From positions 186,001 to 250,000 of the forward strand of contig CAWAUO010000011.1 of the NCBI GenBank assembly GCA_963785245.1: DNA of 64,000 nucleotides. The letters run 5' to 3'. The stretch is from JAHEEL01 sp963785245 (GTDB lineage: Bacteria; Actinomycetota; Acidimicrobiia; Spongiisociales; UBA5794). A program made the position numbers and the translations under genes. Positions 1-8,288 of this stretch are shown in pieces. Each line of letters starts with the position of its first letter. Position 1 is the stretch's first letter. The notes below the pieces were generated by a model. It searched no databases. It had not been told where the DNA came from and worked only from the letters and a program-made list of their open reading frames with translations.

Positions 1-641
1 GCGGCGAGCGCCTCGACCATCTCGACGAACTCGTCGGGCCCTTTGTCGTGTTCCCAGCGCTGGTTCCAGAGGATCAACGGCGAGCCATCCCCGCCGGCCT
101 TCCTCGGAGGTCCGATGCGGCGTAGATCGACACCGACGGGGAGCACGATCGACCGCTCCGCAACTCCCCCGACAAGGCGGGCGTGGCGACGGTCCGGGAA
201 TTGGCGGAGGAAGCGCTCGCCCTCTTCGAAGAAGTGGACTCGGTGATACTCCGAGTTGAAGATCACGAGATCGGCAATCGCCGCGCTCGACCAGTTGACC
301 ATCGGATACGTCAGATCAGGCCGATCGAGTGGCGAGACCGGGTAGGAGAACTGGCTCTCGTGGAAGTAGACCGCGATCGGTGCACCCCCGATTGTCTGCC
401 TGGCAGCACCCGCGAATGCCCCGACACTCATCATTGACGAGGCGAGCACCACATCCGGCGGTTCATCGACGACGGCAGCAAGGTCTGCGGCCAGCGTCAG
501 GTGTGCGCCATGCATACGCCACTTCCAGAACCGGGCCTCGTGCGTGATCAGCGTCACATCGTCAGCGCTGTTCACGGCGTAGCCGTCGGCCCATGCCTGG
601 TGGGAACCCCCGTAGTAGGGCTCGATCAGTGCGACTCTCAC
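1..641 (-). CDS. DUF3524 glycosyltransferase, tRNA-queuosine mannosyltransferase-like (3' end outside window)
   Basis: Translated from GTG at 639-641, the protein starts MRVALIEPYYGGSHQAWADG and contains FWKWRMHGAHLTLA and YFHESQFSYP. These are the hallmark segments, as I recall them, of the DUF3524 N-terminal domain of GT4-like enzymes related to vertebrate QTMAN/GTDC1, which mannosylates queuosine in tRNA. A later segment, PLILWNQRWEHDKGPDEF, is the start of a GT4 glycosyl-donor domain. About 213 codons are present and the C-terminus lies beyond base 1. A TANNNT box sits 6 bases before the GTG. The family call is solid; whether this bacterial member acts on queuosine is inference. Confidence 0.8.
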   Translation of the reverse strand, partial: MRVALIEPYYGGSHQAWADGYAVNSADDVTLITHEARFWKWRMHGAHLTLAADLAAVVDEPPDVVLASSMMSVGAFAGAARQTIGGAPIAVYFHESQFSYPVSPLDRPDLTYPMVNWSSAAIADLVIFNSEYHRVHFFEEGERFLRQFPDRRHARLVGGVAERSIVLPVGVDLRRIGPPRKAGGDGSPLILWNQRWEHDKGPDEFVEMVEALA

Positions 642-647
642 GGGCAA

Positions 648-653
648 ACCATA
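648..653 (-). promoter_or_regulatory. -10 box, leaderless start of DUF3524 gene
   Basis: Minus-strand TATGGT ends 6 bases before the GTG start, fitting the leaderless pattern seen at many genes here. No clear -35 element. Confidence 0.4.
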
Positions 654-678
654 GGAGGAACGTGTCTCCGGCCGTTCG

Positions 679-1323
679 CTACTGACCGCGCCCCCGGTCG
701 AGTGGCGACACGTCTTCGGCGAGGAAGCGGGTGAGTTCCTCCGTGCGCTCGGTCATGCCGAGATCCTTGGTCGTGGGCCACTCGTCGATCTCGCTCCGGG
801 CGAATTCGATCCAGCGCTCGATGCTCTTGAACATCTCGATCTGGAACGTCGCGAACAGGACCGACAGGTGGGTTCGATCCGGGAACGGATGGCCGCCGTC
901 GAGATACGACGCCATGAGTTCGACGATCGCCGCGTGGTGCTCACCAATATCGGCTTCGAGTTCGTCGAGAGCGCCAGAGAGCTCGTCAATCGTTCCGTGG
1001 TCGGCGAAGAGGAGTCGGAGCAGGGCCTCGATTTCGATGCGTGGAGGTTGCGTCCTGGATCCCGCCCATTCGCTGAGGGCAGCGCGACCTTCTTCGGTGA
1101 TCTCATAGACGTTCCGACTGCGGTTTCCCGTCTCCTCGGTGTGGGTGGTGGCGTAGCCGAGTTCCACGAGCTTCTTCGGCTCGGAGTAGAGCAGGCGGGT
1201 GGACTTGGGCCACGCGTAGCGAAGGCTCCGCTGGGCCTGGTTCGTCAGTTCGTACCCCGCCCACGGCTTCAGGTTGAGGAGACCGAGCACGGCATACGAC
1301 GAGGTAGTCATTCTCGGTGCCAT
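679..1323 (-). CDS. PadR-family transcriptional regulator
   Basis: A 214-residue protein. The N-terminal winged helix (SSYAVLGLLNLKPWAGYELT, then ...VYEITEEGRAAL) is typical PadR, followed by a helical C-terminal dimerisation region of the Vir_act_alpha_C type. ATG at 1321-1323 is chosen because a TAGAGT box lies 7 bases upstream; ATG at 1309-1311 is the alternative. The gene is divergent from the MDMPI-fold gene at 1395, with two repeated boxes between them, so it probably represses itself and perhaps that neighbour. The effector is unknown. The PadR family includes phenolic-acid and multidrug sensors, but nothing in the sequence identifies a ligand. Confidence 0.85.
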   Translation of the reverse strand: MAPRMTTSSYAVLGLLNLKPWAGYELTNQAQRSLRYAWPKSTRLLYSEPKKLVELGYATTHTEETGNRSRNVYEITEEGRAALSEWAGSRTQPPRIEIEALLRLLFADHGTIDELSGALDELEADIGEHHAAIVELMASYLDGGHPFPDRTHLSVLFATFQIEMFKSIERWIEFARSEIDEWPTTKDLGMTERTEELTRFLAEDVSPLDRGRGQ

Positions 1324-1330
1324 GCCCTTG

Positions 1331-1336
1331 ACTCTA
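1331..1336 (-). promoter_or_regulatory. -10 box of padR-like gene
   Basis: Minus-strand TAGAGT, 7 bases before the ATG at 1323. It overlaps the first half-site of the putative operator, as expected for autorepression. Confidence 0.4.
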
Positions 1337-1372
1337 CTGCATAGTTCAGTAACCTGATACTGCAGAGTGCAG
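1335..1372. promoter_or_regulatory. Putative PadR operator (repeated TACTGCA boxes)
   Basis: Two direct copies, TACTGCATAGT (1335-1345) and TACTGCAGAGT (1358-1368), lie 23 bases apart. Each is also part of an inverted repeat: TACTG...CAGTA (1335-1351) and CTGCA-gag-TGCAG (1360-1372). They fill the divergent intergenic region between the regulator and the MDMPI-fold gene. Operator function is inferred from position and symmetry. Confidence 0.45.
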
Positions 1373-1394
1373 CACCACATCCTGGGGAGGGACC

Positions 1395-2162
1395 ATGGAG
1401 ACTGCTGATCACATCACGGCGATCGCTCGGGAGGCGGAATTGCTTGCAGCCGCTGCCGACCGGAACGGCCTGGACGCCGACATCGTGTGGTGCCCGGGCT
1501 GGGACATGCGAGAACTGGTTCGCCACTTGAGCGAGATCCACCTCTGGGCCGCTGGCATCGTCGCGCAGCGCACCGCGAAGCTCTGGCCGGACGACATCTC
1601 GGACCACACCGTCTCCTGGCCGGACCTCGCTGTCTTCTGGCCGGACGACGACCGACTGACCGCCTGGTACTTGGAGACGAACGCCAACCTCGTCCGATCC
1701 CTCGAATCCGCGCCCATGGACCTCGAATGCCCCACCTTCCTCCCGGCACCGTCACCTCGCGCCATGTGGGCCCGACGCCAGGCACACGAAACGGCCGTAC
1801 ACCGGTTCGATGCCGAGAGCGCCGGCGGCACGCTATCCGAGTTCGATCCCGTGTTCGCCGCCGATGGCGTTGATGAAATTCTCTCCGCCTTCGCTCCCAG
1901 GGGCCGACAGTTCCCTGTTGAGAGTCCCAAGACGATGGTCGTTCACGCCACAGACACCGACGACCGCTGGCACGTGACGATGGCTCCCGGCGGAATCGAC
2001 ACCGTTCGCGGGGATGCACCCGCCGACGTCAGCCTCTCCGGCACCGCATCTGACCTCTACCTGGCGCTGTGGAACCGACAGGACGACTTTGGGGTCACCG
2101 TCACCGGCGATCGTGATGTCTTCGACGTGTGGCACGAGAACCACAGGATTCGCTGGACGTAG
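1395..2162 (+). CDS. Maleylpyruvate isomerase-family mycothiol-dependent enzyme
   Basis: A 255-residue protein. It has the DinB-like MDMPI N-terminal four-helix bundle with candidate metal-binding histidines in VRHLSEIHLW and AHETAVHRFDAE, then a C-terminal MDMPI_C/SCP2-like sandwich (WHVTMAPGG...ADVSLSGTASDLYLALWNR). Family members use mycothiol as thiol cofactor, which fits an actinobacterium. The ATG follows a strong GGGGAGGG ribosome-binding site. The gene is divergent from the PadR regulator and may be its target. The substrate cannot be told from the sequence, and many paralogues are not true maleylpyruvate isomerases. Confidence 0.8.
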   Translation: METADHITAIAREAELLAAAADRNGLDADIVWCPGWDMRELVRHLSEIHLWAAGIVAQRTAKLWPDDISDHTVSWPDLAVFWPDDDRLTAWYLETNANLVRSLESAPMDLECPTFLPAPSPRAMWARRQAHETAVHRFDAESAGGTLSEFDPVFAADGVDEILSAFAPRGRQFPVESPKTMVVHATDTDDRWHVTMAPGGIDTVRGDAPADVSLSGTASDLYLALWNRQDDFGVTVTGDRDVFDVWHENHRIRWT

Positions 2163-2201
2163 GCGCACCGGTCAACCTCGGCGAAGGGCTCCGTCGCCTG
2201 G

Positions 2202-2795
2202 CTAGAGCTCTTTTCGCCCGGAGAGCGCACGCCCGAGCGTGATCTCGTCGGCGTAGTCGAGATCCCCGCCGACGGGTAGACCGGACGCCAGTCGCGACAC
2301 CGTCACGCCGAGGGGCTTGAGCATCCGGGCAAGGAACATTGCAGTCGCATCACCCTCGAGTGTGGGATTGGCCGCAACGATGACCTCAGTCACGTTCTCG
2401 GCGTCGACCCGATCCAGAAGCTCACGGGCACGCAATTGATCCGGACCAATCCCCTCAATCGGGGAGATCGCGCCGCCGAGTACGTGATAGCGGCCGGAGA
2501 ACTCGCCGGTCTTCTCGATCACCGGAATGTCCTGGGCACGTTCAACAACGCACAGAACGGTTGGATCACGACGAAGGTCCCGGCAAATCGAGCACTCTTG
2601 TTCCGCGGTGACGTTGAAGCACCGGCTACAGAGCCGGACTTCCCGTCGCATCGACGTAATGGCGTCCGCCAGGCGGACGGCATCGGCCTCTTCGGCGTTG
2701 AGCAGGTAGAACGCCAGTCGCTGCGCGCTCTTCTGGCCAACTCCGGGCAGCCGAGCCAGTTCGTCCACGAGCCGCTGCACGGGCGGTTCGAACAT
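2202..2795 (-). CDS. recR: Recombination mediator protein RecR
   Basis: A 197-residue protein of standard RecR length. It shows the helix-hairpin-helix start (LARLPGVGQKSAQRLAFYLL), the C4 zinc finger (C56, C59, C68, C71) and a Toprim domain (VIVAANPTLEGDATAMFLARML). RecR acts with RecO and RecF to load RecA on gapped DNA. Its ATG overlaps the ybaB stop codon by one base, so the two are cotranscribed and probably translationally coupled. dnaX, often in the same operon elsewhere, is nearby but on the opposite strand. Confidence 0.97.
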   Translation of the reverse strand: MFEPPVQRLVDELARLPGVGQKSAQRLAFYLLNAEEADAVRLADAITSMRREVRLCSRCFNVTAEQECSICRDLRRDPTVLCVVERAQDIPVIEKTGEFSGRYHVLGGAISPIEGIGPDQLRARELLDRVDAENVTEVIVAANPTLEGDATAMFLARMLKPLGVTVSRLASGLPVGGDLDYADEITLGRALSGRKEL

Positions 2796-3124
2796 CAGCC
2801 GAGAATGCCGCCGAGATCCATCCCACCCGCAACACCGCCCATGGAATCTGCAGCGTCCTCCGCGGCCGCTGCAAGCGCCAGGTTCACGGCTGCGACGACG
2901 AGGTCACCGGCCATTTCCGGATCGTCAGGATCGAGGACTCCCGGGTCGAATTCGACCGAGACAAGCTCTCCCGATCCGCGAACGACGGCCTTGACGACAC
3001 CGCCGCCGGCCGTTCCCTCGTAGGTCTTCGCTGCCAACTCAGTCTGAGCGGCCTCGATCTGCGCCTGCATCTGCTGCGCCTGCTGCATCAACTGGCGCAT
3101 GTCTTTTGGCATTTGTGGTGACAT
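2795..3124 (-). CDS. ybaB: YbaB/EbfC family nucleoid-associated protein
   Basis: A 109-residue protein with the family's Met/Gln-rich first helix (MPKDMRQLMQQAQQMQAQI) and core KAVVRGSGELVSVEFDPGVLDPDDPEM. The Gly/Met-rich tail GGVAGGMDLGGILG is typical. It is a DNA-binding dimer usually encoded just before recR, as here. The reading frame stays open far upstream (to 4075), but that part is antisense to the lipoprotein hydrolase. The ATG at 3122-3124 gives the canonical length and is preceded by a TAGCCT box. Confidence 0.95.
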   Translation of the reverse strand: MSPQMPKDMRQLMQQAQQMQAQIEAAQTELAAKTYEGTAGGGVVKAVVRGSGELVSVEFDPGVLDPDDPEMAGDLVVAAVNLALAAAAEDAADSMGGVAGGMDLGGILG

Positions 3125-3131
3125 GCAGCAA

Positions 3132-3137
3132 AGGCTA
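3132..3137 (-). promoter_or_regulatory. -10 box of ybaB-recR operon
   Basis: Minus-strand TAGCCT ends 7 bases before the ybaB ATG, consistent with leaderless transcription. Confidence 0.45.
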
Positions 3138-3226
3138 CCCGCTCCCTGCACCTGTCTCATGACTCCCGCCACCAATGCGATGCCGCGCACTAGCGTTTGC
3201 GGCATACCGATTGATCGGAGCGACCC

Positions 3227-4708
3227 ATGCGCACGACCGACGGGAAGTCCCTCCTTCTCGCCTTCGCCCTCGCACTGCTGACCGCGTCCTGTTCGAGCGG
3301 CGGGGACACCACGACAGCCGCCTCGCAACCGCCTGAGGAAGCCACGGTGACATCGATCGATCCGCCCGCAGAGACGACGACCTCCACAACCTCGACGACA
3401 ACCCCCGCAGAACCTGAGGCCGAGATCTGGTCGGGTGACCTCGCAGGGCAGGTCGTGGAGTTCCAATTCATCGTCGACGATGCCGGAACCATCAACGGCC
3501 TCGTCGGCAGCCCGACAGAAGAGACCCCCGACGTACCAATCAGCGGAGCAGTCATCGACGGTGCCGTGACGATCAGCATCCCGGCTGCTGCTGCCCGGTT
3601 CGAGGGCGAGGTGTCCGGAGATACGATGACCGGCACGTGGTACCAGTCGGGAGCCGAACTGCCCGCCGTCTTCGAACGCCAGACCGAACCGACCGTCCTC
3701 GCACGCCCGCAGGAACCCACGCCGCCATTCCCCTATGACGCAACCGACGTCCGGTTCGACAACGGCGACATCTCCCTCGCAGGGACGCTCGTCGTACCAA
3801 AGGGAGAGGGGCCATTCCCCGCGGTCGTCCTGACCTCTGGCTCCGGATCGCAGGACCGCGACGAGACCATCGTCGGCCACAAGCCGTTCCTGGTCCTGTC
3901 CGACGCATTGGCGCTCACCGGAATCGCCTCGCTTCGGTTCGACGACCGCGGCGTTGGGGGGTCGACCGGTGACCCGACCGGAGCAACGACGACAGAACTT
4001 GCAACCGATTCGGCAGCCGCTGTCACCTACCTGGCCGCAGACGGGCGTTTCGACAGCATCGGCATCGTCGGGCACAGCGAGGGCGGAATCATCGGACCGA
4101 TGGTGGCGAACGACACGGGCCTCATCGACTACGCCGTGCTGCTGGCCGGCCCGGGACTCCCCGGACTCGACATCCTCCTGCGCCAGACCGAGGACCTGAT
4201 GCGGGTAGAGGGATCGAGCGAAGCCGACATCGCATGGCAGATGGAGTGGCGGAGGGCCGTCATGGAGGTCTCAGCCTCCGATCTGTCAACGGAGGACGCT
4301 GCCGCAGCGATCGAGTCCATCGTCTCAACCGCGCTCACCAACCCTCCATCCGAGGTTTCCGAGCCGCTCGATCCGGCCCTGACCGAGCAGTTCGTCGTCG
4401 CGTTCACCGACCCATGGATGCGGTTCTTCCTCGCCTACGACCCGGCCCCAGCCCTCAGCGATCTCGACGTACCGACGCTCGCCCTCATCGGCAGCCTCGA
4501 CATTCAAGTTTCGGCGGAGGAGAACATCCCGGCACTCGAGAACGCGCTCTCCGCCAATAGCAGCGCCACGGTGTTCGAACTCGAGGGCCTCAATCACCTG
4601 TTCCAGACCGCTGAGACCGGAGCGGTCTCCGAATACGGAAGGATCGAGGAGACGTTCTCTCCGGCCGCACTGGACCTGATCGCGGGCTGGATCCTCGAAC
4701 ACAGCTGA
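3227..4708 (+). CDS. Lipoprotein alpha/beta hydrolase
   Basis: A 493-residue protein. A lipoprotein signal peptide ends in LTASC (Cys22), followed by a Thr/Ser-rich linker to about residue 60. Residues about 65-150 form a beta-rich domain of unknown role. Residues about 170-490 are an alpha/beta hydrolase with an oxyanion region (LTSGSGSQDRDE) and nucleophile motif GHSEGG (Ser284). A candidate acid lies in LIGSLDIQV and the catalytic His in GLNHLFQ. The fold resembles dienelactone hydrolase/S9-type esterases anchored outside the membrane. Substrate unknown. It sits between ybaB and dnaX with no operon partner. The start has CGGAG upstream. Confidence 0.85.
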   Translation: MRTTDGKSLLLAFALALLTASCSSGGDTTTAASQPPEEATVTSIDPPAETTTSTTSTTTPAEPEAEIWSGDLAGQVVEFQFIVDDAGTINGLVGSPTEETPDVPISGAVIDGAVTISIPAAAARFEGEVSGDTMTGTWYQSGAELPAVFERQTEPTVLARPQEPTPPFPYDATDVRFDNGDISLAGTLVVPKGEGPFPAVVLTSGSGSQDRDETIVGHKPFLVLSDALALTGIASLRFDDRGVGGSTGDPTGATTTELATDSAAAVTYLAADGRFDSIGIVGHSEGGIIGPMVANDTGLIDYAVLLAGPGLPGLDILLRQTEDLMRVEGSSEADIAWQMEWRRAVMEVSASDLSTEDAAAAIESIVSTALTNPPSEVSEPLDPALTEQFVVAFTDPWMRFFLAYDPAPALSDLDVPTLALIGSLDIQVSAEENIPALENALSANSSATVFELEGLNHLFQTAETGAVSEYGRIEETFSPAALDLIAGWILEHS

Positions 4709-4760
4709 GATTCGTCGCGCCGTGGAATTGACCGCCCGAACCTGGACGGTCGAGCATCGC

Positions 4761-4766
4761 TACCCT
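4761..4766 (+). promoter_or_regulatory. -10 box of dnaX
   Basis: TACCCT ends 8 bases before the dnaX ATG. The same hexamer with the same spacing precedes the MFS gene at 46843. Confidence 0.5.
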
Positions 4767-4774
4767 CCACCCCG

Positions 4775-6508
4775 ATGCGCTATCAGGCTCTCTATCGCAA
4801 GTACCGACCGCAGCGTTTCGATGAGGTCGTTGGACAAGACCACGTCGTCGGCACCTTGACGCGCGAGGTCACCGACGAGAAGGTCGCGCACGCCTACCTC
4901 TTCGCAGGACCGCGCGGCACCGGAAAGACCACCAGCGCTCGACTCCTTGCGAAGGCACTCAACTGCACCAACCGTGGAGACGACGGCGAACCGTGCAACG
5001 AGTGCGTCTCGTGTCTCGGGATCACCGAGGGCACTTCGCTTGACGTCATCGAACTCGACGCAGCCTCGCACAACAAGGTCGAAGACGTCCGCGAGATCAG
5101 GGTCAATGTCGGCACCGTCGCTGCCGCCGAGGGAGCGCACCGGGTCTACATCCTCGACGAAGCCCACATGCTGTCCCGGGCAGCCGGCAACGCGCTCCTC
5201 AAGACGCTGGAAGAGCCGCCGGAGCATGTTGTGTTCGTGCTCGCCACCACCGAGCCCTACAAGCTGCTCGACACCATTCGGAGCCGTTCTCAGCGCTTCG
5301 ACTTCCACCCGGTGTCTTCGGAAACGCTCGTCGAACACCTCGAAGACATCTCGACGCGTGAAGGGTTCACGACCGACCACGCTGGACTGTCGATGATCGC
5401 GACTCACGCCCGTGGGTCCGTACGCGATTCTATGAGCCTGCTCGAGCAGGTGGCGGCCCTCGGAGATGGCATCGTGTCCACCGATGGAGTCACCCGTGCG
5501 CTTGGCCTTGCCGACGGCGACGCCTTCACCGGACTCGTTGTCTCCATCGCGGATCAGGACGCCCCGGCAGCACTCGGCCTCGTCGCTCAGCTCGCCTCCC
5601 GTGGCGCCGACCTGCGCCGGTTCGTCGCCGACTCGCTCGGCTACTTCCGCGGCATCTTCCTCGCCCAGTACGCACCGAACCTCGAAGAGATCACCGACGA
5701 ACCCCCCGAGGTCCTCGCCGAGTGGCGGCGTCAGGCGCGCATCCTCTCATCGGGAGACGTGCTGCGAGCCATCGACCGATTCTCCGATGCACTCCTCCAG
5801 CTCCGCCAGGGACGAGAAGAGCGCCTCGTCCTGGAGTTGGCGCTGATCCGCCTCACCCGCCCGGAGACAACGATGGACGGAGAGTCGTTGTCGGCCCGCA
5901 TCGACCGGTTGGAGCGAGATGTGAAGGCAGGGTCGCCAGCCACCAGCCACCAGCCACCAGCCGCGGAGAAAGCACCGGCACCTGCGACGCCGCCAACCGC
6001 AGACACGCCCTCAGAGCCCGCCCCCGTCGCCGAACCCCCACCAGAGCCCGAACCCGCCGAACCGCCCGTCCCAGCGCCCTCCTCCTCCGGCGAGGTGACG
6101 CTCTCGGAGTTCTCAGCGGCGTGGCCGGTCGTCGTCGCACGGATCCGGTCGGACTTCGGGGCCAGACGCCACGCCTTCGTCCGCGTCGCAGAACCCCTCT
6201 CTGTGTCAGGAGCCGTGGCGACTCTCACCCTTCCTGCCCATCAGCACTTCCATCTCGAGCAACTCAACGCCGACGACCAACTCCTCCATGCACTCGAAGC
6301 GATCACCGCCGAGGTTCTCGGCAGCGCGGTCAAGCTCCAGTTCCGCTCCGACGACGACACGGCGCCTGTGGTGGCCGACGAAGACGAAGCGGACGAGATG
6401 GTGCCGATCCGGGCACCCGAACCGGACCAACTCGACGAAGGCACTGAGCGCGAGAAGCCCGAAGACCTCATCGTCGACATGCTCGGCGGCACCGTCGTCG
6501 AGGAGTAG
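4775..6508 (+). CDS. dnaX: DNA polymerase III subunit gamma/tau
   Basis: A 577-residue clamp-loader ATPase. It has Walker A GPRGTGKT (45-52), a four-Cys zinc module (CTNRGDDGEPCNECVSC), Walker B ILDEAH and sensor/arginine motif IRSRSQRFDF. Domain III ends near residue 375. A Pro/Ala-rich linker follows, then a tau-like C-terminal domain and an acidic tail. The linker begins with a perfect four-unit heptanucleotide repeat (separate entry). The 5'-nucleotidase-like gene starts 2 bases after the stop, so the two form an operon. Confidence 0.95.
   Translation: MRYQALYRKYRPQRFDEVVGQDHVVGTLTREVTDEKVAHAYLFAGPRGTGKTTSARLLAKALNCTNRGDDGEPCNECVSCLGITEGTSLDVIELDAASHNKVEDVREIRVNVGTVAAAEGAHRVYILDEAHMLSRAAGNALLKTLEEPPEHVVFVLATTEPYKLLDTIRSRSQRFDFHPVSSETLVEHLEDISTREGFTTDHAGLSMIATHARGSVRDSMSLLEQVAALGDGIVSTDGVTRALGLADGDAFTGLVVSIADQDAPAALGLVAQLASRGADLRRFVADSLGYFRGIFLAQYAPNLEEITDEPPEVLAEWRRQARILSSGDVLRAIDRFSDALLQLRQGREERLVLELALIRLTRPETTMDGESLSARIDRLERDVKAGSPATSHQPPAAEKAPAPATPPTADTPSEPAPVAEPPPEPEPAEPPVPAPSSSGEVTLSEFSAAWPVVVARIRSDFGARRHAFVRVAEPLSVSGAVATLTLPAHQHFHLEQLNADDQLLHALEAITAEVLGSAVKLQFRSDDDTAPVVADEDEADEMVPIRAPEPDQLDEGTEREKPEDLIVDMLGGTVVEE
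5936..5963 (+). repeat. Heptanucleotide tandem repeat in the dnaX linker
   Basis: Four units of CCAGCC(A/G), about codons 388-397 of dnaX, encode part of the SHQPP linker between the ATPase core and the tau domain. Seven is not a multiple of three, so a change in copy number would shift the frame exactly at the gamma/tau boundary. Confidence 0.7.
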
Positions 6509-6510
6509 GC

Positions 6511-7059
6511 ATGCGTCTCGGAATCGATCTCGACGGCGTTGTCGCCGACTTCAACACCGGCTGGGTTGACCGATACAACCGCGAGTTCGAAGCGCACCTG
6601 ACCACCGACATGGTCGATTCATGGGATGCCATGGGCGACATCACCCACTTCGAGACCCTCGGCGACTTCTGGAAATGGGCCGAGAACGGCGACGGCCCTT
6701 CCGTATTCCGGTATCTCCCTCCGTATCCCAACGCCCTCGAGACGCTCAACCGGCTTGCAGACAACCACCAGCTTGTGATCATCAGCGCCAAGTTCGAGTG
6801 GGCGTTGCACGACACGTTCGCCTGGATCGCAGACAACAAGATCCCGACGAGGGAAGTCCACATCACCTACGCGAAGTGGCGAGTGCCGTGTGATGTCTAC
6901 CTCGATGACTCTCCCCACCAGATCGTCGAACTTCACGAGCGCCGCCCGGAAGCCGTGGTGTGCCGTTTTGTCCGCCCATGGAACGAGGCCGTGCTCGGCG
7001 TTGGCGACGTCACCTCGTGGGACGAATTCGAAACCCTGGTCGACCAGCGCTGGTGCTGA
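6511..7059 (+). CDS. HAD-superfamily 5'(3')-deoxyribonucleotidase-like protein (NT5C type)
   Basis: A 182-residue protein starting MRLGIDLDGVVADFN, the DxDGVxAD form of HAD motif I typical of NT5C-type nucleotidases. Motif II is LVIISAKFEW and motif IV is VYLDDSPHQIV. The family dephosphorylates (deoxy)nucleoside monophosphates in the cytoplasm. It follows dnaX by 2 bases, suggesting cotranscription and a link to nucleotide-pool control, though that link is inference. The motif-III lysine is probably in YAKWRV. Confidence 0.75.
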   Translation: MRLGIDLDGVVADFNTGWVDRYNREFEAHLTTDMVDSWDAMGDITHFETLGDFWKWAENGDGPSVFRYLPPYPNALETLNRLADNHQLVIISAKFEWALHDTFAWIADNKIPTREVHITYAKWRVPCDVYLDDSPHQIVELHERRPEAVVCRFVRPWNEAVLGVGDVTSWDEFETLVDQRWC

Positions 7060-7145
7060 ACGGGTTGGTTTTCGGAAACAGCGAACGAGTACCATTGGAC
7101 CGCTGGTTCGGGCACATCCAGTGCCCTCTCGACACAGGAGCAAGA

Positions 7146-8267
7146 ATGAGGAAAATCCCTCTGATCGTCCTGGTCCTCGCATTCGCTCTCATCGCAGCTG
7201 CATGCAGTTCCGATAGCGACGATACGACGACCACGGCGGCAGCCGCCGAGACAACAACGACCGCCGCACCGGAGACAACAACCACTACGGCGGCACCTGA
7301 AACAACGACAACCGAAGCCATGGTCGAGATCGGCACCGCCGACAACCCGATCAAGGTCCTGTTCGTCCCGTCCGTGAGCGCCGAAGAGATCATCGCCGGT
7401 GGCGAGATTCTCAAGGGAGTTCTCGAAGAGTCGACCGGCCTCGTCTATGAGGTCAGCGTCCCAACGTCCTATGCCGCAACCATCTCCGAGATGTGTGCGT
7501 CACCCGAGAACACCGTCGGCTTCATTCCCGCAACCGCCTACGTCATCGGCAACGATGAGTGCGGCATCGAGGTTGCGATGAAGTCCCTGCGCTTCGGATT
7601 CACGGAGTACTGGGCCGAGTTCATCGTCCCGCGTGACAGCGAAGCCACTTCGCTCGCCGACCTGGCCGGCAAGAGCTGGGCCTACCCGGATGTTGGCTCG
7701 ACCTCCGGCTACCTGGTCCCCAACGGCATGTTCCTCGCCGACGGCATCGAGGCGGGCGAGACCGTTGAAGCCGGTGGACACTCCGCCGTCGTCAAGGCCG
7801 TCTACAACGGTGAAGCCGACTTCGGTACGGTCTTCTTCAGCCCGTCCATCGACTCCGAAGACAACGTCATCTGGGACGGCACGACGGCAGACGCCGACGT
7901 TCCAGAGGACCTCGTCGACAGCTGCGTGCTCGACGGCGACGGCGAGATCGATTGCAGCGGCGTATTCCCGCGTGACGCTCGTCGGAACATCCGCGAAGAG
8001 GCCCCGGACGTGATCCAGGCGGTCAAGATCCTGGAGCTCTCGCAGCCGATCCCGAACGACACCGTCAGCTTCGCGCCGGCCGTGTCGGACGAGATCAAGA
8101 CCAAGATCGTGACGGCGCTCGCCGACTACGCAGCGAACGATCCAGAAGGATTCGCGACCGCGTTCGACGCCTACTCCTGGAGTGGTATTGCGCTGACCGA
8201 CGATTCGGAGTTCGACTTCATCCGTCTGCTCGTCCAGGAACTCGGACTCGAGTCCGGCGACCTCTAA
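7146..8267 (+). CDS. phnD: Phosphate/phosphite/phosphonate ABC transporter substrate-binding lipoprotein
   Basis: A 373-residue protein. A signal peptide ends in a lipobox (LIAAACSS), then a long Thr/Ala/Glu linker, then a type II periplasmic-binding domain of the PhnD family. Characteristic segments are IKVLFVPSVSAEEI, LAGKSWAYPDVGSTSGYLVPN and ADFGTVFFSPSID. ATG at 7146 has AGGAG upstream; the frame is open further 5' but without a signal peptide. It is the first gene of phnD-phnC-phnE, separated from phnC by a strong hairpin. No C-P lyase, phosphonatase or phosphite dehydrogenase genes are nearby, so the ligand could be phosphonate, phosphite or phosphate. Confidence 0.9.
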   Translation: MRKIPLIVLVLAFALIAAACSSDSDDTTTTAAAAETTTTAAPETTTTTAAPETTTTEAMVEIGTADNPIKVLFVPSVSAEEIIAGGEILKGVLEESTGLVYEVSVPTSYAATISEMCASPENTVGFIPATAYVIGNDECGIEVAMKSLRFGFTEYWAEFIVPRDSEATSLADLAGKSWAYPDVGSTSGYLVPNGMFLADGIEAGETVEAGGHSAVVKAVYNGEADFGTVFFSPSIDSEDNVIWDGTTADADVPEDLVDSCVLDGDGEIDCSGVFPRDARRNIREEAPDVIQAVKILELSQPIPNDTVSFAPAVSDEIKTKIVTALADYAANDPEGFATAFDAYSWSGIALTDDSEFDFIRLLVQELGLESGDL

Positions 8268-8288
8268 AAGCAGTTGACTCGAAACACT

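Noticed and set aside
2795..4075. Reading YbaB as the C-terminus of a 426-residue protein
   Set aside because: The extra 317 residues are antisense to the lipoprotein hydrolase and look like noncoding translation; YbaB proteins are about 100 residues.
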